NCBI GenBank assembly: GCA_947184155.2
Contig: CAMXCT020004001.1
Location: 435,063-499,062, forward strand
Direction: 5' to 3'
Length of the DNA stretch: 64,000 nucleotides
DNA from: Cladocopium goreaui
Lineage: Eukaryota; Sar; Dinophyceae; Suessiales; Symbiodiniaceae
The translations under genes were made by a program, and so were the position numbers. Shown here one piece after another: positions 20,358 through 30,342 of this stretch. The first letter of the stretch is position 1; every line of letters starts with the position of its first letter. The notes below the pieces were generated by a model. That model was given only the letters and a program-made list of their open reading frames with translations. It did no database searches and had not been told where the DNA came from.

Positions 20358-23300
20358 ATGTGCATCCTGGTCGTTGCCCTACACTGCCATCCGCGCTTTC
20401 CCTTCATTTGCGCACACAATCGGGATGAGCGCCTTGAAAATGAAGGGCTCAGGGATCTTCATGAAAACTATGGCGGACTATGGATCAATACCTCAAAAAA
20501 TTACATATATTTGTTAGGGGGATGAATGTGATCTTCACATCCATAAAATTCCATAAATCCCAGCTATTTTGTGAACAAAATAGGGCTAGAAAATTTGGTG
20601 AACTTCTCATCCCCACAGAAGTTGGACTAATCCTGAGACTTCAGGGTGTGACGATCCAACGGGACGATCATGGTTAGGATTCGGGGAATCATCCCCAAAT
20701 GGCCGCAAGATTCAGGTGTGTGAAATATTATCATTTACCCAGATACAATATATATATATATATAATGTTGCATGAAGACAAATTGGACAAAGCAAAGTCA
20801 GCAGCTGATACCCCCTGGTAAACTAACAGTTTGCTATTGAACATGGCCATTGAGTTCGTTGATTTACCAATTAAAACATGGGGATTTTCCATAGTTATCT
20901 TTGTTTACCGGAGAATGTATGTATATATATATATATATACCCTCTGGTTATCTAACATAGCCATGGAAAATCACCATTTTTAATAGGTAAACCCAGGTAA
21001 ACCATCTATAAATGGGCAATTTTCCATGGCTATGTTAAATAACCAGAGGGTATATATAATGTGTACATACCTCGGTTTTTCGCCGGTTTATTTTTTGAGG
21101 ATGTGATGGGTAAAAACGTGCAATGTCCCAGTACAAGGGGTCATTGTCATTGTTAAGTTGGATGCCAACTAGGGGTTAAGCATAATTTGACAAACATGAT
21201 GTGTATTTATCGAGTTAACTCCCTTTTTGGATCTGCAACACCTCTTTTGGGTAAACCCCAAGTCACATTTACAAATCCCCATGTTTGGATATAAGTTGTT
21301 TTTGTTTTCTATTGTTAAACTGTATTATTCACATAGCCAATCATTACTTATATATGTTGGCTAATAAGTTATACAGCATGGCTAACAGCTATCCAGTACT
21401 ATATAAACCACAGTTATTTTTATCAATTGAATACCAAATTCTACCAACTAAGCAATTATTATATATAACCATTCAGCTCTTATTATTTAATATGATGAAC
21501 CACAGTTCTATATTTCAATGCTTGGGTTTAAGGGAAATAATAGAGTAAACAAGAGTTTTTACCATGAAATATGGAGGTTTCCTAGAACATTTCCAAAAAA
21601 ACAATCCAATGAATATCAACTAAGCAGTTGAATGATACCAGCGGCATCAGACCTGAGGCAACGCGCGCGCCCCTCTCTGGAAGATCGTCTGGAAAGTGGG
21701 GGCCTCCTACGTGGCCGCGATGCGTTGGCGGGAGGAACGGTCTTAGCACTGCAGGTGGGAAGTGTGGAAAAACCCGTGGTTATTGGAGATGTTTACTGGG
21801 TTCTACAGTGATTTTGCCTAAGAAATTGGATGTTGCCACCCAAAAATGGTGTGTTCCATGGTTTACCACTTGAAAACATGGGGACGTAGACCAATTGAGG
21901 GTAGAACACGGTGAACTATGTGTAACTAGGATAGCTTCATCCATTGTTGAGGTTAGATTCATGTCTGCATTTACGTCAAAACCACCCAGTTTAGTATTCT
22001 TGCCAACGTAGAGAAGCACACCACTTCAACATATTGAAGCTGAAAGCGGTCTGTAGGGACAAGTGCAAGAAACCAAAATTGGATCCTTTTGGAATCAATT
22101 CACTTTCCTGACATGTGTGTGCATGCAAGTGTCCCACCAGTCACTGCCAAAAGTTTCCTCAGATGTAGCTCTAAAGTAATCCCATCCTTGCATTTGGCCC
22201 TCGATTCCATGGCGTTGCAAGTCTTTCACGTGTTTGAACAGAACATGTCTAAGCATTGAACCTGCCTAGACACTCATCACCATTCACCATATAACATCAA
22301 TGCTAGGTATAACATGGTATAACTACTTCATCACCATTCAGAACGCCATTCAGAACACCATTCAGAACACCGTTGATCACCGTTCAGAACACCGTGTGCC
22401 TTGAGGTTTCCAAAGGAACGCTCTGTGCATTGACCAACTGCCGTACCACGGTGAAATGGCCACAGCAGGAACGGATCTCGCGAGGACATTTGGTGGAATC
22501 CTTGGCCAACCATTGGTCAACCACTGATGGACGTGGACGTGGACGACTGGAGGGGTTCATCAAGGACAAGAAACTGGACCCCTTCCATGTGCTGGTGGGA
22601 AATATCTTTCAGGATGGGATTGGGCATGGTATTGGGATGATATTGGGATGATTTTGGGATGGGGGTGAGGGCATAAGATATCTTAAGAGGAACATTGATG
22701 GTGGCGTTGTATGGCTTCGGAGCGAAATTTGCGATGCAGTGTTTCCCACTGTTGGGCGCTGCTTGATGACTTGTGCCAGATGTTGACAGCATCTCACCAG
22801 AAGGTTGAATTTGTTGTGTGCTTAGCTCATTGAGGTTACCTTTGTACGTAATGAAATCATCACTTTCAAAGGAAGACAACCAGGGCCGGGAGATCAAAAT
22901 CTAACACTCAAAATTCATGTACCAAATTACGCCCAGGTGAAATGCATCGAAGTTAGAAACGGACTCCGAGTAAAAAGACCAGAAGTGACCCCTAGGCATA
23001 GGCACCCAGCAACTTTGTCCTGAAACCTCACCATTTCAGCATTTGTTCCGTTTTTTTTCCGAGGTTTTGAAACCAAAAAAATGCCAACGATTCCGAGAGA
23101 GATATATATATAATATATATATAGTATACTCAGATATCATCCTGTTTGCAGTGAGTTTTTCCTCATTTTCATTTTCCCATTTTCCCCCATGGTTTCCCCA
23201 TGGTTTTCCAGGAGTCCCCAGAGATGCACTACGTTTGGAAAGCCCCGTTCGAGGAGACTCCGGAGACGGCTCCACAAAGCTGTCGCTGGGCGTCGGGCGG

Positions 23301-23741
23301 AAGCGTTTGGAAGCATGGCATCTTCGTGATTTCCAATGAGTTGCTGGGCAGAAATCTGGATTTTCCATGGTTTTCCATGGTTTTCCTCTGAGTGAACTAA
23401 CAGTTTGCTATTGAACATTGCCTAAATGGCCTATTTAGGTGATTTACGGATTTACCCATGAAAATGGTGATTTTCCATAGTTTTTTGTATGTTTACCAGA
23501 GGGTATTTAGCAGACTAGGGCAATCTTAGATGGGTAGAAACTAATCCTTTAGTCTTTTGGTATGGGATTATTGCGAACCAATTCAGCTGATGTTTTTGGG
23601 ATGTTCAGATGGCTTGATGAGTTGCATTCCCAGTTGCAGACTGAGTCTTCGAGCCTGATTTCGTGTGCAGAAACTATTGCAAAGACTGGCTTTAAAAGAT
23701 TCATGAATCTGATGAATCATATTGAAACTGACAAGTCTTAG
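20358..23741 (+). CDS. TANGO2: TANGO2/NRDE-family protein, five exons
   Basis: TANGO2-family (transport and Golgi organisation 2) proteins carry an N-terminal Asn-Arg-Asp-Glu motif and are linked to Golgi or mitochondrial lipid and haem handling; the biochemical role is debated. Inferred exons are 20358-20472, 21651-21754, 22406-22612, 23212-23347 and 23587-23741. All phases agree, giving 238 residues. Donors are GC, GT, GA and GC; acceptors are AG. The start is the Met of MCILVVALHC, directly before FICAHNRDER, as in the family. Exon 2 gives LLRGRDALAGGT, matching the usual GGRD..AGGTW patch with Val in place of Trp. Exon 3 gives GTLCALTNCRT and ERISRGHLVE, matching the ALTN.R and SRG motifs. 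Exon 4 gives GIFVISNELL, the SN..L motif. It is somewhat shorter than typical homologues. Introns carry families A and G. The GH2 gene follows 178 bases downstream in the same direction. Confidence 0.9.
20629..20746. repeat. Family G element, partial (G2)
   Basis: GGGGAATCATCCCCAAATGG and AAATATTATCATTTACCCAG match the right two thirds of the element at 50360-50478. Confidence 0.65.
20809..20914. repeat. Family A element (A11)
   Basis: TACCCCCTGGTAAACTAACA starts the copy and TTGTTTACCGGAGA ends it. It lies in TANGO2 intron 1. Confidence 0.85.
20938..21052. repeat. Family A element, TTAT-type ends (A12)
   Basis: TACCCTCTGGTTATCTAACA and TTAAATAACCAGAGGGTA are perfect inverted ends of the TTAT subtype. 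TATATA lies on both sides. Confidence 0.95.
21053..21650. other. AT-rich remainder of TANGO2 intron 1
   Basis: The 87-codon open frame here is rich in Ile, Leu, Tyr and Asn, as expected of AT-rich non-coding DNA. No motif is seen. Confidence 0.6.
23384..23505. repeat. Family A element (A13)
   Basis: CCTCTGAGTGAACTAACAG starts the copy and GTATGTTTACCAGAGGGTA ends it. It lies in TANGO2 intron 4. Confidence 0.8.
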
Positions 23742-23918
23742 ACATTCATTTGATAGCATATACATCATCTGCACATGCATACATATATATATATATATAT
23801 GTGTGTGTGTATGATATGTGTGTATGTACAGGACATGTCAGTGATGTAACATAACATCCACAAAATCAAGAACGGACAACAGCCTTTTTTCGCTAACCTC
23901 CATCCCATTTTTGTCGCC
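23742..23918. promoter_or_regulatory. Short spacer between TANGO2 and GH2 genes
   Basis: A 177-base gap holds a (TA)n(TG)n tract and no recognisable promoter element. Co-directional close spacing fits polycistronic transcription with trans-splicing known in dinoflagellates, but no spliced-leader relic is visible. Confidence 0.3.
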
Positions 23919-26651
23919 ATGGCCGCTCGGTGTGATCGCCCTGAGCATCCGAATCCTTTGTTCCAGCGGGAGACGTGGATGAACCTCAATGGGCCATGGC
24001 AATTCGCCATATGTCCTGAGAAACTGCAGTTTCCTCCGCGATGGGAGGGCACTCTTCAAGCGCCATTCTGCTTACAATCGCCTTTATCGGGGGCACTGGA
24101 TCAGCTATCAGCTGAGCGGAAGATGCACCTGGGATTGCATGGTCCTCCATTGGCTCCAGGACTTCCAAAGAGAAAAGCCTTGTGGTATGCCAAATCCCTG
24201 GTGCTGCCCGCCGAGTGGAGCTTGGAGGGCTCGGAGGTGTGGCTTCATGTGGGCGCCTGTGACTCATATGCGGAGGTCATGGTGAATGGAAGAAGTTGTG
24301 GCACCCACCTGGGGGGAAATACGCCATTCAGCCTGAATATTACCTCAGCACTGCGAAGTGATGGAACTGATGGAGAAGTGAAGATCAACATCAAATGCAC
24401 CGATTCCTCAAGTGTGGATAAGCCAGCTGGAAAGCAGCTCTGCAGGCCAGGAATCTACAAGGGCAAGGGCAATCTCGGGACCCTTTATTCAAACATCACT
24501 GGCATTTGGCAAACTGTCTGGTTGGAGGCCCGTTCCCAGCAACACCTGGCTGGTTTGCAGATGGTGGCCAAATTGGAGGAATTGGATCAGTGGCATCTGG
24601 AGCTGCAAGCAGAAGTCGCCACCAAAGCTGGGGAAACTGTGGAACTGGTGGCTACTCTCTTCACAGATAGAAGCTGTAGAGATCCGATTTGTCAAAGCTC
24701 CACATCGGTCAATGACGCCAAGAACGTGGCCCTTCAACTCTTGGTGCCCCAGAAAGAAACGAAACTCTGGTGCCCGGAAAATCCGCATTTGTATGGTCTC
24801 CAGCTACATTTGCAGAACCAAAGAGGGGAAATGGTGGACAGGGTCACCTCCTATGCTGCCTTGAGAAGTGTCACCTGCCATGGAGACCAGATCTGCTTGA
24901 ATGGAAATCCTACTTTCTTGCGGCTGGTCTTGGATCAAGGTTACTACCCCGATGCCTGGATTTTGCTGAGTCAGGGGCCAGGGATGATTTTCTCGAAAAA
25001 TCCACCGGTTAAATGGAGAATCTACCGAATCTACCGAAATTGCACAAGAATCAAGCTCCTAGTCATTCCTAGTCATACTTCAATAATCTTCAACATGTGA
25101 TTTCATATTTTTCCGGCTTGGCAAAATTTTCAAAATCAAGGATGGCTTGTGGACAGCCCCTAGTTCTGATCATCTGCGACAAGACATTGTGCTGGCGAAA
25201 AAGCTGGGCTTCAATGGTGCGCGACTCCATCAGAAAGTCTTCGAACCGCTGTATTTTGCACATGCCGACGAACTGGGCTTTTTGGTCTTCTGCGAGTCTC
25301 CTGGCTGATATCTGCTGATTTAGTTTGCAGAGTAACTCAGCATCTTTTTTTTTCCAATTGGAGCCACCAAAACTGGGGAAATCTCAGATGGTAGAGGAAT
25401 GTTTAACAATATATATATATAATGTCCCCACATGATTTCAATGTTTATTGTGTTGATATGGTTATGGGTCAAAACTCTGGCACCCAAACGGTACCCCAAA
25501 ATAGCTGGGATTTATGGATGTCTAATCCCCTATTCATATGTTAATGTCATATAGGATCTCATAGGTTAATAGGTTTTGACCCATCCCCATATCTTCTCTC
25601 AATGGATTGGTTTCAGGGATTGTTTTTCAGGAAAACCCTATATTTAATGGGAAAATCGATGGTTTCCGGTTAAGATTTTCCCTTAGATCAATCCATTGTG
25701 ATTCTCTTTTTAAAGCTGAAAAGATCAACTTCGAGGTATCCGGATTGGAACGGTGGCTGGTCCAATCGCTGGCAGGTCTCGTCAGCATATCAAAGTTACC
25801 TTATGGAGGAATGGGCAACACTGGTGAGACATTTGCAGAATCATCCATCTATCTTGGTCTGGGGCATTTTCAACGAGTTCGGCCCCAAAAACGGCTGGGA
25901 TAGACACCATGGTCCGGGAGGAGGCTTTAAGAGACGCTACTCTGCCGAAGAGAGTGAGGCCAAAATCCAGAAGCATAAGGAGTTCGTGCAGCAGACCGTG
26001 CAGCTGGTGAGAAAGATGGATGGTCAAAAGAGGCCCATCCATGACTCATCTGGATGGATTCATGTATCTACAGATCTATGGAGTTTTCATGACTATGAAC
26101 AAAAGATAGAGAGGTGGTCGAAAATCCTCTCAGATCCCACCAAGTACCTTGATGGTCGGCAAGGTCAGCCATTGCTCGTTGGGGAGTTTGCGGGTGTTGG
26201 ATTTGATGCCGGTGGGCCATATGGCTTCAATGACGAGAAATTCTTGCCGGGCTACGTCCAAAGAGGCTACGAACTGCCTGCCACGGCAGATGAAGCCTTG
26301 TCGCGAATCCATGGCTTAACAGCAGAGATCTACAAACGTGATCTCTACGCTGGCTATTGCTTCACTCAACTCTATGATGTTGAATATGAAAAAAATGGTC
26401 TGTTGAAATACGACCGCACACCGAAATTTCCACTGCCCCAGCTGCGACGGATCTTCGACGGCCGCCTTCAGACCGGGCGATGGCGAAAGCTGCCAGTTCT
26501 GCGGGGCAAGCGCTGCAGAAAGCTGCGGCCCTTGAAGTCCCGAGCCCTTCGGAGATTGCGAGCCGTTCGATGCGCAGCAAGGTGTGCAAAAATGTGGCTG
26601 CTGCAGATTGCGGTCTCGGGATGTTTAACGGTGTTTGCCTTTTGGCATTGA
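23919..26651 (+). CDS. Glycoside hydrolase family 2 protein, three exons
   Basis: Retaining glycosidase of the beta-galactosidase/beta-glucuronidase superfamily; the exact sugar is unknown. Inferred exons are 23919-24950 (GA donor), 25141-25295 (GT donor) and 25736-26651, giving 700 residues. Residues 1-200 fit the N-terminal sugar-binding beta-sandwich (ETWMNLNGPWQFAI; VNGRSCGTHLGGNTPFSLNI). Next come an immunoglobulin-like domain and a TIM barrel. The first splice gives GYYP then DGLWTAPSSDHLRQDI. The second gives FCE then YPDWNGGWSNRW. Both restore family motifs: the catalytic acid/base is near Glu443 in WGIFNEFG, and the likely nucleophile is near Glu546 in LLVGEFAG. DSSGWIHVSTDLWSFHDYEQ fits the related bacterial GH2 pattern. 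There is no clear signal peptide. The Arg-rich tail after RRIFDG may be a mis-chosen frame; another frame there reads AKAASSAGQALQKAAALEVP. Intron 2 carries a family E element. Confidence 0.95.
25598..25699. repeat. Family E element in GH2 intron 2 (E2)
   Basis: CTCAATGGATTGGTTTCAGG and TTCCCTTAGATCAATCCATT are the ends. The right end lies about 37 bases before the exon 3 acceptor. Confidence 0.85.
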
Positions 26652-27060
26652 AATATTGCAAAATATTGCAAATGAAGGCTAAATCTATAGTTGTTTGGGG
26701 CATTTGCGGTTTTTTTCTGCACTGAAAAGCTCCTTGAATGCATCAAACATGGAGCTGATTGAAGCATTGGTGAAGTTGTAGGTCACATAGCAGGGTGCCA
26801 ATTTGGAGAGATCCAGAGCTGCAGCTTTTAGGGATTTTGACATGAATTTCCCTGCCAAATTCTTGTCGGAAACTGGCTTGTTGTCATGACATGTTTTTTT
26901 TTCATTTTTTCTGGGGTTTCAATATATAAATTCAATAGAAAACCTAGAAATTAAAAGTTGGGGATTGTTATTACATGTTTCTACATATGTTTATACCATA
27001 AGGGCTCATTTTGGGGAAGGTTGATTTCCCCATGACTGCCATGAGCTGCTTGGATTTCAG
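26652..27060. other. Intergenic stretch after GH2
   Basis: AT-rich with poly-T runs. No supported coding sequence or element is seen. Confidence 0.4.
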
Positions 27061-29194
27061 GAATCCGAGCTATGGTGAAGCGTGGCCAAAGTGTCAGTGG
27101 CTTCAACAAGAGCTGAAGAATTTTCTGGAAACTTTGCCCTCAACAGCTTCAGCCAGTGATCTACATGCAGGTTTTTTGGATGCTGGTGGATGGTGGAAAG
27201 TTTGGGTGGTTTGGGGGTTGGCTTTTTTGGGGCCGAAAACGGTGCGCCTTTGGTTGCGGATGCCAAGTCTGACATGACTATGTTGATCTGCAGAAATGAT
27301 GTAGGAACTTCAAAACCCATAGGATCCATGTATGGTATATATATATATATGCTAACATTGGGGGTATATTGATGGTAAATGTTACTTTATATAGCATACA
27401 TGGATCCTATGGGATATGGTTTTGACTTTGAAGTGATGAAGATCAAGAGCCGGGGATTGTCTTGACCAGCCTTGGATCAACGCGTTGCATTCCTGGGAAT
27501 TGAAAGCTCACGACGCTGCTTTCATTATGGTTTATACATGTTTATACCAGTTATATATCCCTGAAAAAAATGGATTCCAAAATGGGGTTGGTGTTTTTGG
27601 GGCCCAAATGGCGAGTTGAATGGGGAAAAGGGCGAGCTTAACCAATAGATTCAGGCTATTTGATCCTTTTTTGAGACAGACCCGTAATCCCCTAATTTGG
27701 ATGATCCGTAGCTTCAAGTTACACCTGCCACGATGTGAATCAGCACATTCTGGCGGAGATTTGTCGCCACAGCCATATTTTTCGTGGTAAATCATAGCAA
27801 TGTTGCGGTTTGTCATTCACAGTTTTTGTCGAACATTTGCAGGAAAGTCATGGAAAGTCCCCAGGAATTTGGTTTAAAACCTTGGTCCTCCTCAATCCCA
27901 CCCCCCCCGTTCCCCCCGTTCATGGTAAACACCCGCATGATGGTATTATCTGTGATGTCATTCCCGATATGCACCATGGTTTCCGGCGTGATTTTATGAA
28001 CGTGGGAAGGGATATTCCATATGATAATCTCGGCCCATCCTAGTAAAATATCACAAAATATCTCAATACGATGGCTGAAATACCCATGAAAATCCATGAA
28101 ATCATGAATTATATCCCAAATACGATCCCACGACATCAGAATGTTCGATGGGTAAACAGGTAAACCCCAAAGGGTACATAGCGCTCTTGGATATCCTAAC
28201 ATCCCATTTTTAATGGGAAGGGATACCCTCTGGTAAATTAACACAACCATGGAAAATCACAATTTTTTAATGGATAAATCAACTGTAACTGGCCATTTTC
28301 AATGGCTATTTTGACATAACCAGAGGGTATCCCATGTTTTCCCATGAAAAATCCGAAAAAATCAGGCCTCGCTTCGCTGATGTCGCGCTATGATGTGCCC
28401 AAAGTGATGCCTCCGCAGCGGTTGCCCAACTGGTTTCCGGCGAGCATCGAAGCTTGGAATGGAGAAAAGGGGGCGGATCCTTTGAGGGAGATCCCCAACC
28501 TAAAAATGGAGTTAAACCGTTTATACATGGGAAAACCATCAACAGGTTTTCCAATCAACTGGAGAGGATTTTTTTCACATGATGTAACATGATTTGATGA
28601 TCAAACGACCTGATTTGGATATCAAAATTGGAGAAGTTCATGGCCCCTGGGATTTTAGCATGGAACATTCTTACAAATTCGGCTCCGAGAATTTGAAAAC
28701 ATGATGCGCCTGTATCACCGGTGCGGGTTTATTGATGGGTATAACTTTATAATATATTGGTTATCAATAAACCCAACTAACCATGGTTTATATTACCTTA
28801 TATTACCTTATTGACATCATGGTTTATAACTTTATAACCATGCTCATCACTGTAATCACCTCCATAGGTCGGGATATAATCCCCTTATAGCCTTATAGAG
28901 GAACTGCAGCTCCAAGTATTCCGCCAGGAGAAGATGCTCCACTCTGGCCCTTTCTGCCCCTGGCGTCCGGAACTTCAGCACTTCGGCACCGTGTCGCAGC
29001 GCATCCTCTTCAATCAGGGACGAGTGACACACTACTACCATCGTTCCACCAACCTGCCCAGCGCCAGGGACACCAGGGACACCAGGGATACCTTGGGTGC
29101 TGCAGCACCATGTGCACCCGCGCTGGGAGAATGGCAGGAGTTCCAAATCTCCTGGGACCAATCAGAGCAACAAGTGGTGCATCCCAAGCTGTGA
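27061..29194 (+). CDS. Unrecognised multi-exon gene (gene F)
   Basis: Exons supported by frame and splice signals are 27061-27170 (EAWPKCQWLQQELKNFLETL), 27450-27529 (GDCLDQPWINALHSWELKAH), 27712-27786 (HDVNQHILAEICRHSHIF), 28366-28487 (SRYDVPKVMPPQRLPNWFPA) and 28901-29194. The last reads ELQLQVFRQEKMLHSGPFCP and then TVSQRILFNQGRVTHYYHRS, ending PKL and a stop. The 27170 to 27450 join is GT-AG and in phase. The 28487 to 28901 join is GA-AG and in phase. Exons between 27787 and 28365 are unclear. A DTRDTRDT tandem sits near the C-terminus. Mixed polar composition with no membrane segment suggests a soluble protein. No family is recognised. Confidence 0.55.
27316..27413. repeat. Family D inverted-repeat element (D3)
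   Basis: CCCATAGGATCCATGTATGG and CATACATGGATCCTATGGG are nearly perfect inverted ends. Confidence 0.9.
28224..28329. repeat. Family A element (A14)
   Basis: TACCCTCTGGTAAATTAACA and GACATAACCAGAGGGTA are the ends. Confidence 0.9.
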
Positions 29195-29594
29195 TGGATA
29201 TCCCATTGCTCCATGGCTATTTGGATTGCAACATGCACAACAAAAATGGATGATTTTGGGCAGGCTATTTGGATATATTTGGATCAGTTGGGGGTTTTGG
29301 AGACGACCCTAGGCCCTCTTGGGCCCCTTTCATCCCTCTTCACCATACGCGCCTCCCATTGTGTTGATGGATCCCTGCGGAAGCAAAAAGATGGTGGGTC
29401 TCTGGGAGTTCTCAATGAGACATAGGAGAAGTTTTGTCATGCAGGCTGACGTGAAACTGATATTTATGTCGCTTATGACATCATACATCTTATGACTATC
29501 AAAGATACCTTTAGCTGGATGCTAAGTATTCCCACCGTGGCTGTGCTCATTTCGAAAAAAATATGGAGGAATTCACCAGTACATCTGGCTACTC

Positions 29595-29701
29595 TACCCT
29601 CTGGTAAACTAACATAGCTATAGAAAATCACTATTTTCAATGGGTAAATCAACTATAACATTGCCATTTTCAATAGCAAACTGTATGCTTACCAGAGGGT
29701 A
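29595..29701. repeat. Family A element (A15)
   Basis: TACCCTCTGGTAAACTAACA and GTATGCTTACCAGAGGGTA are the ends. Confidence 0.95.
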
Positions 29702-29892
29702 TACGGTATACCTATTTTCCGAATCTGCTTTCACCTTCATCGAATCCGGCTGTGTTTTTTTTTTCGCACCAGGTGAATGACATCACCGGGAAAGATTTGC
29801 AGGCGATGTGTCTCAGGGGGGAATTCCATGAGGCTGATGAATGCAAGGAGGTTTCCACTTGTGATCCATGAAAATGGATGAAAATGGTGCAT

Positions 29893-30072
29893 GTATATAT
29901 ATAATACATATATATAATACATATATATATATAATATATATATATATAATATATAATATATATAATATATATATAATATATTTAATATATATAATATATA
30001 TAATTTAATATAATATATAATATAATATAATATAAAATATATCACATATATATATATCTCTCTCTCTCATAT
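29893..30072. repeat. TA-rich microsatellite
   Basis: TATATAATA-type repeats run for about 165 bases, ending in a CTCTCTCT run. Antisense open frames here are Ile/Tyr low complexity. Confidence 0.9.
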
Positions 30073-30342
30073 ATATTCTCCAAATGACCATTTCAATGTG
30101 GAAAATGTTTGAACATGTGCACCATCACCATCAATCACCTATTGGAATTAGGGGTATCGTTGTCTCAAACAGGGCCACATCAGTGTTCTTCCTTCTCAAA
30201 AAGTGGCGATCACATCCTTTTTCTGATGTCCCTTAAGCCGCGAAAAAAACGGGATCGGTGAATCGGTTTCACATCTCATCACCTGAAAAAAGCGGGATCG
30301 ATTTCACTGGTCACCCTGGATCTCAGTGAGCCAATTTTTCAG

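Larger units (their letters stand above)
29195..30342. other. Gap between genes F and G
   Basis: Holds a family A copy (29595-29701) and a long TA-rich tract (29893-30060). No convincing exon is seen. Confidence 0.5.

Noticed and set aside
21285..21548. 87-codon + frame in TANGO2 intron 1
   Set aside because: AT-driven composition, no splice fit, and it lies inside a well-supported intron.
29737..30045. Minus-strand Ile/Tyr-rich frame
   Set aside because: Translation of a TA microsatellite.
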